Notes under the pieces: generated by a model | Seen by the model: only the letters and a program-made list of their open reading frames with translations | Told to the model about the DNA's origin: nothing | Database searches by the model: none | Made by a program: the position numbers and the translations under genes | In this document: piece by piece, positions 26,380 to 33,291 of the stretch | Numbering within the stretch: the stretch's first letter is position 1 | Layout of the letters: each line of letters begins with the position of its first letter | Assembly: GCA_001804735.1 (NCBI GenBank) | Contig: MHBC01000016.1 | Location: 1 to 33,291 of the forward strand | Length of the DNA: 33,291 nucleotides | From: Legionellales bacterium RIFCSPHIGHO2_12_FULL_37_14 | GTDB lineage: Bacteria > Pseudomonadota > Gammaproteobacteria > Legionellales > Legionellaceae | Direction: 5' to 3'

Positions 26380-27320
26380 AGCTTTTTAAGTAGTTTCCCT
26401 AGCCTACAAGAAGCTAAACTCAAGCGCTGCTTGGTAATTTTACTCACCATTCGCTGATAAGGTTTCGTAGGCTTATGGCGATATTTTATGCTATAAGCAA
26501 AATCCTTAGCAATATTATATGACTCGCGCGCCCAAATTCGCGGGTCAAGATCTTCACATTCTTTAACAAGGGTTTTCCCTGCCTTAGGTTTTTTAAAGGA
26601 TTTTTTCCGCAAATAGCCACCGCCTCGGTCCCAATATGCATGTAGATTTTTACCCACTCTATTATTACCTAAAAGATAATCATTGCCTCCTCTATCTCCA
26701 TGAGGAAAGCGCGCGTTAAATAAACTTATAGTGTGCATGGGCTGATGCAGATCCGCAACTACATGCATTAAAATTCGCAGCTGTAAACCTTTTTCATAAG
26801 CAGAATAGCGCGGATTTTGTAAAATATACATGGCTTGTTCAACTGCAGTTATTGCATTTACCTTGTAAGGTGCGTTAACTCTACTTCTATCATCTGAATA
26901 AGGATAATCAACATAATGATAATACTTAAAATTTTTACAAATAATTTGCCGGCAATGTATCCAGTCTAACCATACAGCTGCCTGCTGCAAAGATTTTGGC
27001 TTATAACCTAAATTAAACGCTTTATTATAATTTTCCAGTTTGGCAACTTGCGCTGCTGACAACTCTTGCAGAGCCGCATCAGCAACCAAGATATGCCCTT
27101 GTGCATTCCAAGCTAAAGCAAGATTTAGCTGGAAGAATAAAAAAATATACTCTTTGCACATGAGTTTTCGGTATTTTAGGCGATTTGATTTTATTGTCAA
27201 AAACGTCCTTAAAAGCGAGGAATAGCCGAGCCTATTGCGAGTTTTTAAGGACGTTTTTGGCGATAAAAGCAATAGCATAAAAGCCGAAAACTCATGTGCA
27301 AAGAGTATAAAAAACTTCAT
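26376..27320 (-). CDS. Secreted S1/P1-family zinc nuclease with an in-frame palindromic insertion near the N-terminus
   Basis: Predicted exported zinc-dependent single-strand nuclease. The zinc ligands are present: Trp71, the expected mature first residue, in WNAQGH; the Asp of WLDWIH; the His of YYHYVDYP; the [12 protein letters not shown] cluster; and NLHAYWD. So the mature enzyme looks intact. The 70 residues before Trp71 are abnormally long for a signal. Residues from about 4 to 57 are encoded by a hairpin element (27146-27309). Removing it would leave MKF joined to [10 protein letters not shown] and then Trp, a short plain signal. The ATG at 27320 overlaps the tolB stop (ATGA); a second ATG at 27161 gives [17 protein letters not shown], also a usable signal. 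Which start is used is unclear. Confidence 0.85.
   Translation of the reverse strand: MKFFILFAHEFSAFMLLLLSPKTSLKTRNRLGYSSLLRTFLTIKSNRLKYRKLMCKEYIFLFFQLNLALAWNAQGHILVADAALQELSAAQVAKLENYNKAFNLGYKPKSLQQAAVWLDWIHCRQIICKNFKYYHYVDYPYSDDRSRVNAPYKVNAITAVEQAMYILQNPRYSAYEKGLQLRILMHVVADLHQPMHTISLFNARFPHGDRGGNDYLLGNNRVGKNLHAYWDRGGGYLRKKSFKKPKAGKTLVKECEDLDPRIWARESYNIAKDFAYSIKYRHKPTKPYQRMVSKITKQRLSLASCRLGKLLKKL
27146..27309. repeat. Palindromic element inserted in the nuclease gene
   Basis: Perfect terminal inverted repeats of 26 bp at 27146-27171 and 27284-27309. Inside is a further imperfect inverted repeat with the perfect core CAAAAACGTCCTTAAAA against its mismatched partner (about 27199-27215 and 27241-27257). 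Together they make a hairpin of about 75-bp arms with a short imperfectly paired tip. The element carries no stop codon in the nuclease frame. A nearby T-run on both sides (TTTTT before and TTTTTTT after, minus strand) may be the target duplication. No other copy is visible in this window. Confidence 0.88.
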
Positions 27321-28570
27321 TGCAAAAAAGGTGACCAGGAAGGTTCTTGGACATTGCCATCCTTAGATGGCAAGCGCAAATGAATGCGTCCATCAATAGA
27401 AGCTATTTCAAGCATGCCTTTATCATTTTTACTAGTTGCATATAAAACCATACGCCCATTTGGAGATATTGAAGGTGATTCATCAACCGCATTACCATCA
27501 TCACTTAAAATATTAACTTCCCCTGTTACTATATTTTGCACTGCTATCGAAAAATGGCCATCTTCTCTATGCAGCATTACAAGCTCTGCCTGATTAGGGG
27601 TTAATGATGCTCTTGCATTATAGTTACCTACAAACGTAAGCCTAGTTATTTTGCCGTCATTTAGGTTAAGTCTGTAGATTTGGGGCGTACCGCCTCTACC
27701 TGAGGTGAAGATAATTGATTTACCATCATGGGAAAAATGTGGTTCGGTATCTATGGAGTTGCCGAAGGTTAGTTGTTGCATTTGACCGTTGGCTAAATCA
27801 ACCTTATAAATTTTAGGATTCCCAACTTTAGATAACACTAAAGCCAAAGACTTTCCATCAGGCGACCAAGCCGGCGCTCCATTAATACCAGGAAAGCTAG
27901 TAACTAACTGCCTTTCGCCAGTTTCAACATTAACAATAAAAATCTGCGAACGCCTTTTTTCAAATGATACACAGGCAATTTTTCTGCCATCTGGTGACCA
28001 TGATGGAGACATTATGGGTTCAGAAGAAGTTAATAAGCTTTGGGGGTTAGATCCATCTGAGTCAGCTATTTCAAGAGAATAACGTAAGCTACCATGAAAA
28101 TTGCGCACCCAAATATAAGCAATGCGCGTGGAAAAAACGCCTTTTTCCCCAGTTAATTTTTCATATACCAGATCACTAATATAATGCGCTAATGATCTAA
28201 GTTCATCATTACTTACCAAAAATTGCCGATTTAAGACTTTCTCGCCCCCTGCTACAGTATCTAAGAGATTAATTCTAACGTCATATTTACCTGAAGAATC
28301 CTTAACTAAACTACCTTTAAGCACACTATCAGCTCCCGCAGCGCGCCACATAGTAACTGGCGAATCTGGCATTGCTTGAATTAACTTAAATTGTCCTGAA
28401 TGGGCGAAATCTTGTCTAATAATGCTAGTTAAAGAGCTAGCAGCTTCTGATTGCCCAAAACTTTCTACTCCAACAGGAAGAGCTGCATGTAATCCTTGGG
28501 TTAACTCTAAATCAAGAGCAAAGACAACTTTTGTTAATAACATCAATAATAAAAACCTAAAAACACGCAC
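27317..28570 (-). CDS. tolB: Tol-Pal system protein TolB
   Basis: Periplasmic propeller that joins TolA and Pal in outer-membrane constriction at division. The 417 residues have a signal ([18 protein letters not shown]), an N-terminal alpha/beta domain ([13 protein letters not shown]) and five or six WD-like blades with [37 protein letters not shown] and [11 protein letters not shown]. It starts with GTG at 28570; AGGGGGT from the end of tolA is 5 bases upstream. The stop overlaps the nuclease start. Normal partner Pal is not encoded next to it. Confidence 0.96.
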   Translation of the reverse strand: MRVFRFLLLMLLTKVVFALDLELTQGLHAALPVGVESFGQSEAASSLTSIIRQDFAHSGQFKLIQAMPDSPVTMWRAAGADSVLKGSLVKDSSGKYDVRINLLDTVAGGEKVLNRQFLVSNDELRSLAHYISDLVYEKLTGEKGVFSTRIAYIWVRNFHGSLRYSLEIADSDGSNPQSLLTSSEPIMSPSWSPDGRKIACVSFEKRRSQIFIVNVETGERQLVTSFPGINGAPAWSPDGKSLALVLSKVGNPKIYKVDLANGQMQQLTFGNSIDTEPHFSHDGKSIIFTSGRGGTPQIYRLNLNDGKITRLTFVGNYNARASLTPNQAELVMLHREDGHFSIAVQNIVTGEVNILSDDGNAVDESPSISPNGRMVLYATSKNDKGMLEIASIDGRIHLRLPSKDGNVQEPSWSPFLQ

Positions 28571-28572
28571 AA

Positions 28573-29472
28573 TTACCCCCTAATTTGCTCAGGTCTAACA
28601 GTTAAACTAATTTCACGAAAAAGTTCAAAGCTTTCCATATCATGTGGCACAGGTAAGGGCGAAGCTTTGTAAATTGCAAGTTTGGCGGAGCGATCTAAGA
28701 TTGGATCGCCACTACTCTTTAGGAGAGACACATCAAGAACAGTGCCATTCGTAGCTAGCCTTATTTTAAATTTACTCGATAATCCCATAGCAACATGTTC
28801 AGGTAAAATCCATTGCCTACTAATAGAATTTAGGATCATTGCCTTATATTTATCGACAACTCCTGCAAGGCGTGCACGTTTCTTAGCATCTTCTGCAGCC
28901 TTTAGGGCTGCAAGATGTAATTTTTCAGCTTCTGCTTGCTTTTTCTGCAGAAGAGCTTGGTCTTGTTCATGCTTTTTTTGCATGGATTCTTGTTTTAATT
29001 TTAAAGCAGCGAGAGCTGCTTTTTCTTTTTCTTTTTGTTCCTTTAAATGTTTTAATTTTTGCTGCTCTTTTTCTAATTGCTTTTTATGTGCAATTGCAAT
29101 TTTTTCTTCTTCCATTTTCATTTTTGCTAAGTGTTGCTGCTCTTTTAGTCTTGCTTCTTGAGCGGCTTTAAGCTCTTGCTTTACTTTAGCCTGATGGGCT
29201 TCTTCTACTCTTTTAGCCGCAAGGCGTTCATTACGTATTTTTTCCATAGTTTGTTGAACTTGGACTGCATCTACAGATACTGCATGCACAATTTCTGGCT
29301 GCTTAATGGTAGCATTTTCTTTGCCTTGATTGTCCCCTAGTTCATTTTTTATATCCTCAACTATAACAGGGCGCGCAGCAGATGGAGTATATACTAAAAA
29401 GATGGCAATTAATAAATGCAGGGCGCAGGCAAAGATTAAAGCTATCTGGAAGCGCTTAGATTCAATATTCAT
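28573..29472 (-). CDS. tolA: Tol-Pal system protein TolA
   Basis: Inner-membrane-anchored strut of the Tol system. One N-terminal membrane helix ([19 protein letters not shown]), then a long charged coiled coil (about residues 70-200, rich in Lys, Glu, Gln, Ala), then a C-terminal domain ([20 protein letters not shown] and [20 protein letters not shown]) that binds TolB/Pal. At 299 residues it is shorter than E. coli TolA because the coiled coil is shorter. The ATG overlaps the tolR stop (TAATG). Confidence 0.94.
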   Translation of the reverse strand: MNIESKRFQIALIFACALHLLIAIFLVYTPSAARPVIVEDIKNELGDNQGKENATIKQPEIVHAVSVDAVQVQQTMEKIRNERLAAKRVEEAHQAKVKQELKAAQEARLKEQQHLAKMKMEEEKIAIAHKKQLEKEQQKLKHLKEQKEKEKAALAALKLKQESMQKKHEQDQALLQKKQAEAEKLHLAALKAAEDAKKRARLAGVVDKYKAMILNSISRQWILPEHVAMGLSSKFKIRLATNGTVLDVSLLKSSGDPILDRSAKLAIYKASPLPVPHDMESFELFREISLTVRPEQIRG

Positions 29473-29933
29473 TATCTAACCTCTTTGGTATTAAGGGGAG
29501 ACTCGGTTAAAAGACCAACCTCTGAAGCTCCAGCTTCTTTTAATAAGCCCATTGCAGCAACCACTTTACCATACTCAACGTTTTGATCGCCTTTTACTAA
29601 AACCGCTATTTGCTGCTGATTTTCTTTAGCAAGCTGTAACAAAGCTGCAACTCTTAGCATAAGATCATGTGGCTCTATAGGTGACGCTGGGTTTTGTGCG
29701 ACATTTAAAAAATAATCCCCTTGTTGATTAACCGATACAACAATAGGCTCATTATCTTTAGCCGGGAGGTTTTCGCTCGCTATTTTCGGAAGATCAACAG
29801 TAACGCCTTGCGACAGCATTGGCGCTGTTATCATAAAAATAACCAACAACACTAACATTACGTCAATGTAAGGTACGACATTTATTTCTGACAGGGGTTT
29901 ATTTTTAGACTTTCTAAGAGAGTTTACTTGCAT
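29472..29933 (-). CDS. tolR: Tol-Pal system protein TolR
   Basis: ExbD/TolR family proton-channel partner of TolQ. The 153 residues have one membrane helix with the essential aspartate (Asp24 in PYIDVMLVLLVIFMI), a periplasmic domain and the KNKPLSEINVVPYID leader typical of TolR. It lies 12 bases after tolQ. Confidence 0.96.
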   Translation of the reverse strand: MQVNSLRKSKNKPLSEINVVPYIDVMLVLLVIFMITAPMLSQGVTVDLPKIASENLPAKDNEPIVVSVNQQGDYFLNVAQNPASPIEPHDLMLRVAALLQLAKENQQQIAVLVKGDQNVEYGKVVAAMGLLKEAGASEVGLLTESPLNTKEVR

Positions 29934-29945
29934 AATATTTCCTAG

Positions 29946-30677
29946 TTATTCATCAACTAAAGATGACAAAACACGCTGACTTTTAGCCGTATGTAAAGAC
30001 TTTGCTGCATCTTTAGTATCAATTTCTTGATCTTCTATCAAAGCCATTAATTCTTGTTGAAATAGTTCATACTGTTCAAGTTGACCATTCGCCGCCATAG
30101 TAAAGCGATTATAGGCAATAACTCCTGGTATAGCAGTAAAAAGACCTAAGGCAGTTGCAACTAAGGCTTCTGAAATACCTGGCGCCACCATAGCAATAGT
30201 TGCCTGTTGCGCCTGGCCCAATGCTTGAAATGATGTCATTATGCCCCAGACTGTACCAAATAATCCAATGAAAGGTGCAATTGACCCTATTGAGGCAAAA
30301 AAAGCTAAGTGTTTTTGTAAAACCATGGCTTGTTTTGCTTGTTCAATTTGCATAACCCTGTCTATTATATCAATTGCAATATTTTGTTGTTGGCGTCTTT
30401 TCCAATAGGCTTGAAAGCCTGCGTGGAATAAAGCAGCTATGCCTTTTGTTCCATCTCCTTTGTTATCTAAGTCAAAATACAGTCGACTTAAATCACTACT
30501 ACGCCAAAAACGTTTTAAGAAATCATTGGTTAAAGCTTGTTGCGCCCGAAAAAATAATATGCGCTCAAAAATTAGTGTCCAGGATGCAACTGAACCTAAT
30601 AGTAAAATAAACATGACACTTTTAACTACTATACTCGCGTGAATAAAGTAGCCTAGTATGTTAATTTGTGTTGACAA
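29946..30677 (-). CDS. tolQ: Tol-Pal system protein TolQ
   Basis: MotA/TolQ/ExbB family proton-channel subunit. Three membrane helices are seen (near the N-terminus with [21 protein letters not shown], and two around [20 protein letters not shown] and [19 protein letters not shown]). The start is taken as TTG at 30677: an AGGAGAG ribosome site lies 6 bases before it. The frame also offers ATG at 30698, but the bases upstream of that form the palindrome at 30699-30716 with no ribosome site. The gene follows ruvB, with ybgC, often between them, absent. Confidence 0.94.
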   Translation of the reverse strand: MSTQINILGYFIHASIVVKSVMFILLLGSVASWTLIFERILFFRAQQALTNDFLKRFWRSSDLSRLYFDLDNKGDGTKGIAALFHAGFQAYWKRRQQQNIAIDIIDRVMQIEQAKQAMVLQKHLAFFASIGSIAPFIGLFGTVWGIMTSFQALGQAQQATIAMVAPGISEALVATALGLFTAIPGVIAYNRFTMAANGQLEQYELFQQELMALIEDQEIDTKDAAKSLHTAKSQRVLSSLVDE

Positions 30678-30681
30678 TATT

Positions 30682-30688
30682 CTCTCCT
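30682..30688 (-). promoter_or_regulatory. Ribosome binding site deciding the tolQ start
   Basis: AGGAGAG on the minus strand, 6 bases from the TTG at 30677. The alternative ATG at 30698 lies upstream of this site and would make it part of the coding region. Confidence 0.65.
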
Positions 30689-30698
30689 GCTTATACAT

Positions 30699-30720
30699 GT
30701 TGGGCCGAGGCCCAACCTAC
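30699..30720. repeat. Short GGGCC palindrome, copy 2
   Basis: Stem GTTGGGCC / GGCCCAAC with a GA loop (30699-30716), then CTAC. Compared with copy 1 (9798-9819), the T of the left arm and A of the right arm are both changed (GCT/AGC against GTT/AAC), a compensatory pair. It fills nearly the whole gap between the ruvB stop and the ATG at 30698. Confidence 0.75.
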
Positions 30721-30725
30721 TTCTG

Positions 30726-31730
30726 TTATTCTATCACTTCTAAGCCGAAGTGTTGATAGGCCTTTTTAGTGGCTACACGCCCTCTTGGAGTTCGGACCAA
30801 AAACCCTTGTTGAATTAAGTAAGGCTCAATAACTTCTTCAATAGTACCCCTTTCCTCGCCAATTGCAGCAGCCACACTATCAACTCCTACAGGTCCACCC
30901 TGAAACCTTTCAATTACCGCAAGTAAAAGCTGGCGATCCATAACATCAAAACCATGTATATCAACATCAAGCATATCTAAGGCTGCCATTGCTAGTTTCT
31001 CGGTAATTACTCCTTTACCCTTTACTTCTGCATAATCACGTACCCTTCTTAATAACCGATTGGCAATTCGTGGGGTACCACGTGATCTTTTAGCTATTTC
31101 TAGAGCAGCATCAGTCGCAATTTGGACTTTAAGTAATGAAGAAGAGCGCTCTACTATTTTTAATAGATCATTTGTTTGGTAATAATCAAGACGTTGCACA
31201 ATTCCAAAACGATCACGTAATGGTGAAGTAAGTAAGCCTGCGCGTGTAGTTGCTCCAACTAAAGTAAAAGGGGGTAAATCAAGTTTAATAGAGCGGGCTG
31301 CAGGCCCCTCCCCAATTAATATATCTAGCTTGTAATCTTCCATAGCAGGATAAAGTATTTCTTCAATAACCGGGGATAAACGATGAATTTCATCAATAAA
31401 AAGTACATCATGAGCTTGCAGGTTGGTTAAAATAGCGGCAATATCGCCGGCTTTTTCAATTACAGGGCCAGACGTTTGCCGGCAGTTTACCCCTAATTCA
31501 TGGGCAATAATATTAGAGAGTGTAGTTTTACCAAGTCCTGGAGGCCCAAATATTAAAACGTGATCAAGCGCTTGTTTACGTTTTTTTGCGGCACTTATAA
31601 AAATTTGCATTTGTGCACGTACTGGCTCTTGACCAATATATTCATCTAAAGAAACTGGCCTTATAGCTTTATCAATAATCTCCTCACTGGTTGTTTCTGC
31701 AGCGCTAATTAGCCTGTCACTTTCTATCAT
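30726..31730 (-). CDS. ruvB: Holliday junction branch-migration helicase RuvB
   Basis: AAA+ motor that drives branch migration with RuvA. The 334 residues show Walker A GPPGLGKT at 62-69, Walker B DEIHRL, sensor GATTRAGLL, arginine-finger region PLRDRFG and the C-terminal winged helix ([18 protein letters not shown]). The ATG has AGGGAGAG about 9 bases upstream. ruvA and ruvC are not adjacent; radA lies upstream instead. Confidence 0.97.
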   Translation of the reverse strand: MIESDRLISAAETTSEEIIDKAIRPVSLDEYIGQEPVRAQMQIFISAAKKRKQALDHVLIFGPPGLGKTTLSNIIAHELGVNCRQTSGPVIEKAGDIAAILTNLQAHDVLFIDEIHRLSPVIEEILYPAMEDYKLDILIGEGPAARSIKLDLPPFTLVGATTRAGLLTSPLRDRFGIVQRLDYYQTNDLLKIVERSSSLLKVQIATDAALEIAKRSRGTPRIANRLLRRVRDYAEVKGKGVITEKLAMAALDMLDVDIHGFDVMDRQLLLAVIERFQGGPVGVDSVAAAIGEERGTIEEVIEPYLIQQGFLVRTPRGRVATKKAYQHFGLEVIE

Positions 31731-31771
31731 TGATTAACTCTCCCTAAAATAAGGCTTACGAGCATAGCATA

Positions 31772-33127
31772 TCACACCAAAATGCTCATCATTTCTTCTA
31801 ATGTTTGCACTCCAATAACTTCAAGACCAACTTCTTGTTTACTTACATTAGCTAAAGGAACGATAGCTTTAGTAAAGCCATGTTTGGCGGCAGCTTTTAA
31901 TCTTTCTTGCCCCTCACGCACTGGCCTTATTTCCCCCGCTAACCCAACTTCGCCAAAAATTACCCAGTTAGCATCAATTACTCTATTTTTAAAGCTCGAT
32001 AAAACAGCAGCAATAATAGCTAAATCACTTGCGGTTTCAGTTATTTTGACTCCCCCAACTACATTAAGAAATACATCTTGATCATAAGTTGCAACCCCTG
32101 CATGCTTATGCAAAACAGCTAGTAATATATTAACTCTATGACTATCAACCCCTGCCGCCAAACGCTTTGCCTGTCCAAATGCCTGATCAACCAGTGCCTG
32201 AATTTCAACTAATAAAGGTCTACTCCCTTCCCAACTAACCATGGTAACGCTACCAGGGGTTGGAGTTGTATGCCTTGATAAAAAAAGTGCTGAGGGATTT
32301 GCCACAGGTTTTAAGCCTTTTTCGGTCATAGCAAAAATACCTAATTCATTAGCTGCGCCAAAACGGTTTTTTATTGATCTGATTAACCTAAACCTACTAT
32401 CGCCTTCGCCTTCGAAGTAAAGCACACTATCAACCATATGTTCTAAAACTCTTGGTCCTGCTATTACTCCATCTTTAGTAACATGCCCTACTATAAAAAC
32501 TGCAACGTTCGCTGTTTTGGCAAATTGCACTAGCTTGCCAGCGCACTCCCTTACCTGACTAACTGTTCCAGGAGAAGAGCTAATTTCTTCGGTAAATAAA
32601 GTTTGAATAGAGTCGATAACAACAACTTTAAGATTTAAGGTTTTCAGGTTTGCTAAAATAGATTCAATATGGGTCTCTGCTAAAAGCTGTAACCTTCTAA
32701 GTTGTAAATTAAGTCTTTTTGCTCGCATTACTACTTGTTGTAAGGATTCTTCTCCAGTTACATAAAGAGTTGCATATTCTTGGCTTAAATGCGCCATAGT
32801 TTGCAAAAGCAAAGTTGATTTTCCAATTCCCGGATCGCCGCCAATTAATACAATAGAACCTTCAACAACCCCACCCCCTAATACTCTATTTAACTCAGTA
32901 TTTCCACAATCAAATCGTTGCTCATTAATTAAGCTTACATCCTCTGCTAAAACAACTTTAGACCGTTCATTAGCATATGAAGTTATTCTAAGAGGCGCTT
33001 TACTAACTTTTAGCTCAACTAAACAATTCCACTCATTACAATGAACACATTGCCCAGCCCACCTTGAACTATTCGCACCACAGCTTTGGCAGACAAAATT
33101 GGTTTTAGATTTGGTTTTGGTGTTCAT
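31772..33127 (-). CDS. radA: DNA repair protein RadA (Sms)
   Basis: RecA-like ATPase that drives branch migration in recombination. The 451 residues start with a four-cysteine zinc finger (CQSC and CVHC, residues about 13-30), then Walker A GGDPGIGKST near residue 90, the RadA-specific KNRFGAANELG motif and a C-terminal Lon-protease-like domain (EVGLAGEIRPVREGQERL). Full length. The ATG at 33127 has only a weak ribosome site. It precedes ruvB on the same strand with a gap of about 40 bases. Confidence 0.96.
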   Translation of the reverse strand: MNTKTKSKTNFVCQSCGANSSRWAGQCVHCNEWNCLVELKVSKAPLRITSYANERSKVVLAEDVSLINEQRFDCGNTELNRVLGGGVVEGSIVLIGGDPGIGKSTLLLQTMAHLSQEYATLYVTGEESLQQVVMRAKRLNLQLRRLQLLAETHIESILANLKTLNLKVVVIDSIQTLFTEEISSSPGTVSQVRECAGKLVQFAKTANVAVFIVGHVTKDGVIAGPRVLEHMVDSVLYFEGEGDSRFRLIRSIKNRFGAANELGIFAMTEKGLKPVANPSALFLSRHTTPTPGSVTMVSWEGSRPLLVEIQALVDQAFGQAKRLAAGVDSHRVNILLAVLHKHAGVATYDQDVFLNVVGGVKITETASDLAIIAAVLSSFKNRVIDANWVIFGEVGLAGEIRPVREGQERLKAAAKHGFTKAIVPLANVSKQEVGLEVIGVQTLEEMMSILV

Positions 33128-33185
33128 TATAAGGCTTTCCTAACTTGAAGACTTGTCCAATTGGGAAGTTTATACTCTGTTTCAC

Positions 33186-33196
33186 GTTGGGCCAAG
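33186..33196. repeat. Possible decayed GGGCC palindrome
   Basis: GTTGGGCCAAG matches the left arm and loop of the two palindromes at 9798 and 30699, but the right arm is lost (TAGC follows). Confidence 0.35.
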
Positions 33197-33249
33197 TAGC
33201 TTTGAAGCTTTTACCAGGGCTGTCCCGTCTTAATAAATCATAAATGTGC

Positions 33250-33291
33250 AACCGGCTTGATAGGTAACATTTCAAACCGGGATGATAGGTA
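33250..33291. mobile_element. Possible insertion-sequence terminus with paired repeats
   Basis: Two near-identical 17-bp direct repeats, AACCGGCTTGATAGGTA (33250-33266) and AACCGGGATGATAGGTA (33275-33291), 25 bases start to start. It resembles the upstream end of IS481-type elements as I remember it; the transposase would lie beyond the window. Homology was not tested. Confidence 0.35.

Noticed and set aside
27040-27225. Plus-strand frame across the palindrome
   Set aside because: It arises from the reverse strand of the nuclease gene and the hairpin; no ribosome site.

Overview
This window looks like the chromosome of an AT-rich, probably host-associated gammaproteobacterium, most plausibly of the Legionellales (Legionella/Coxiella/Berkiella-like). 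That placement is inference. It rests on complete Gram-negative envelope genes (tolQRAB, lptFG), a DnaE with the degenerate PHP domain typical of gammaproteobacteria, an ArgR-linked arginine cluster that begins only at ornithine carbamoyltransferase, a large ankyrin-repeat protein, and a pair of unknown proteins with hydrophobic hairpins and proline-rich tails that look like secretion-system substrates.

Layout. (1) 1-2380, minus: a large ankyrin protein with eleven 36-residue repeats; its C-terminus runs off the window. (2) 2462-2593: a nested palindromic element. (3) 2603-7941, minus: a tightly overlapping operon in the order binding lipoprotein, permease, ATPase, argG, argH, argF, with argR divergent at 8026. 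The import system and the last three arginine-biosynthesis steps are probably controlled by that ArgR. (4) 8536-9703: a small membrane protein and a MazF/PemK-type toxin with a ribbon-helix-helix antitoxin behind a palindromic operator. (5) 9841-19156, minus: a beta-propeller protein, an oligopeptide-transporter-like A-B-C set with no ATPase gene, dnaE, and a duplicated cysteine-rich secreted protein. (6) 19254-24236, plus: ligA and two tandem paralogous membrane proteins with near-identical promoters. (7) 24248-33127, minus: radA, ruvB, tolQRAB, an S1/P1-type nuclease, lptF and lptG, many with stop/start overlaps.

The most unusual feature is a 164-bp hairpin-forming element inside the export-signal region of the nuclease gene (27146-27309). 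It keeps the reading frame and adds about 57 codons, in the manner of the in-gene palindromic elements known from Rickettsia. Other palindromes are scattered between genes: the nested element after argF, and two copies (with a possible decayed third) of a short GGGCC-type palindrome whose arms carry a compensatory base change. The right edge resembles the terminus of an insertion sequence. No rRNA, tRNA or CRISPR array was seen, and no gap between genes exceeds about 220 bases.
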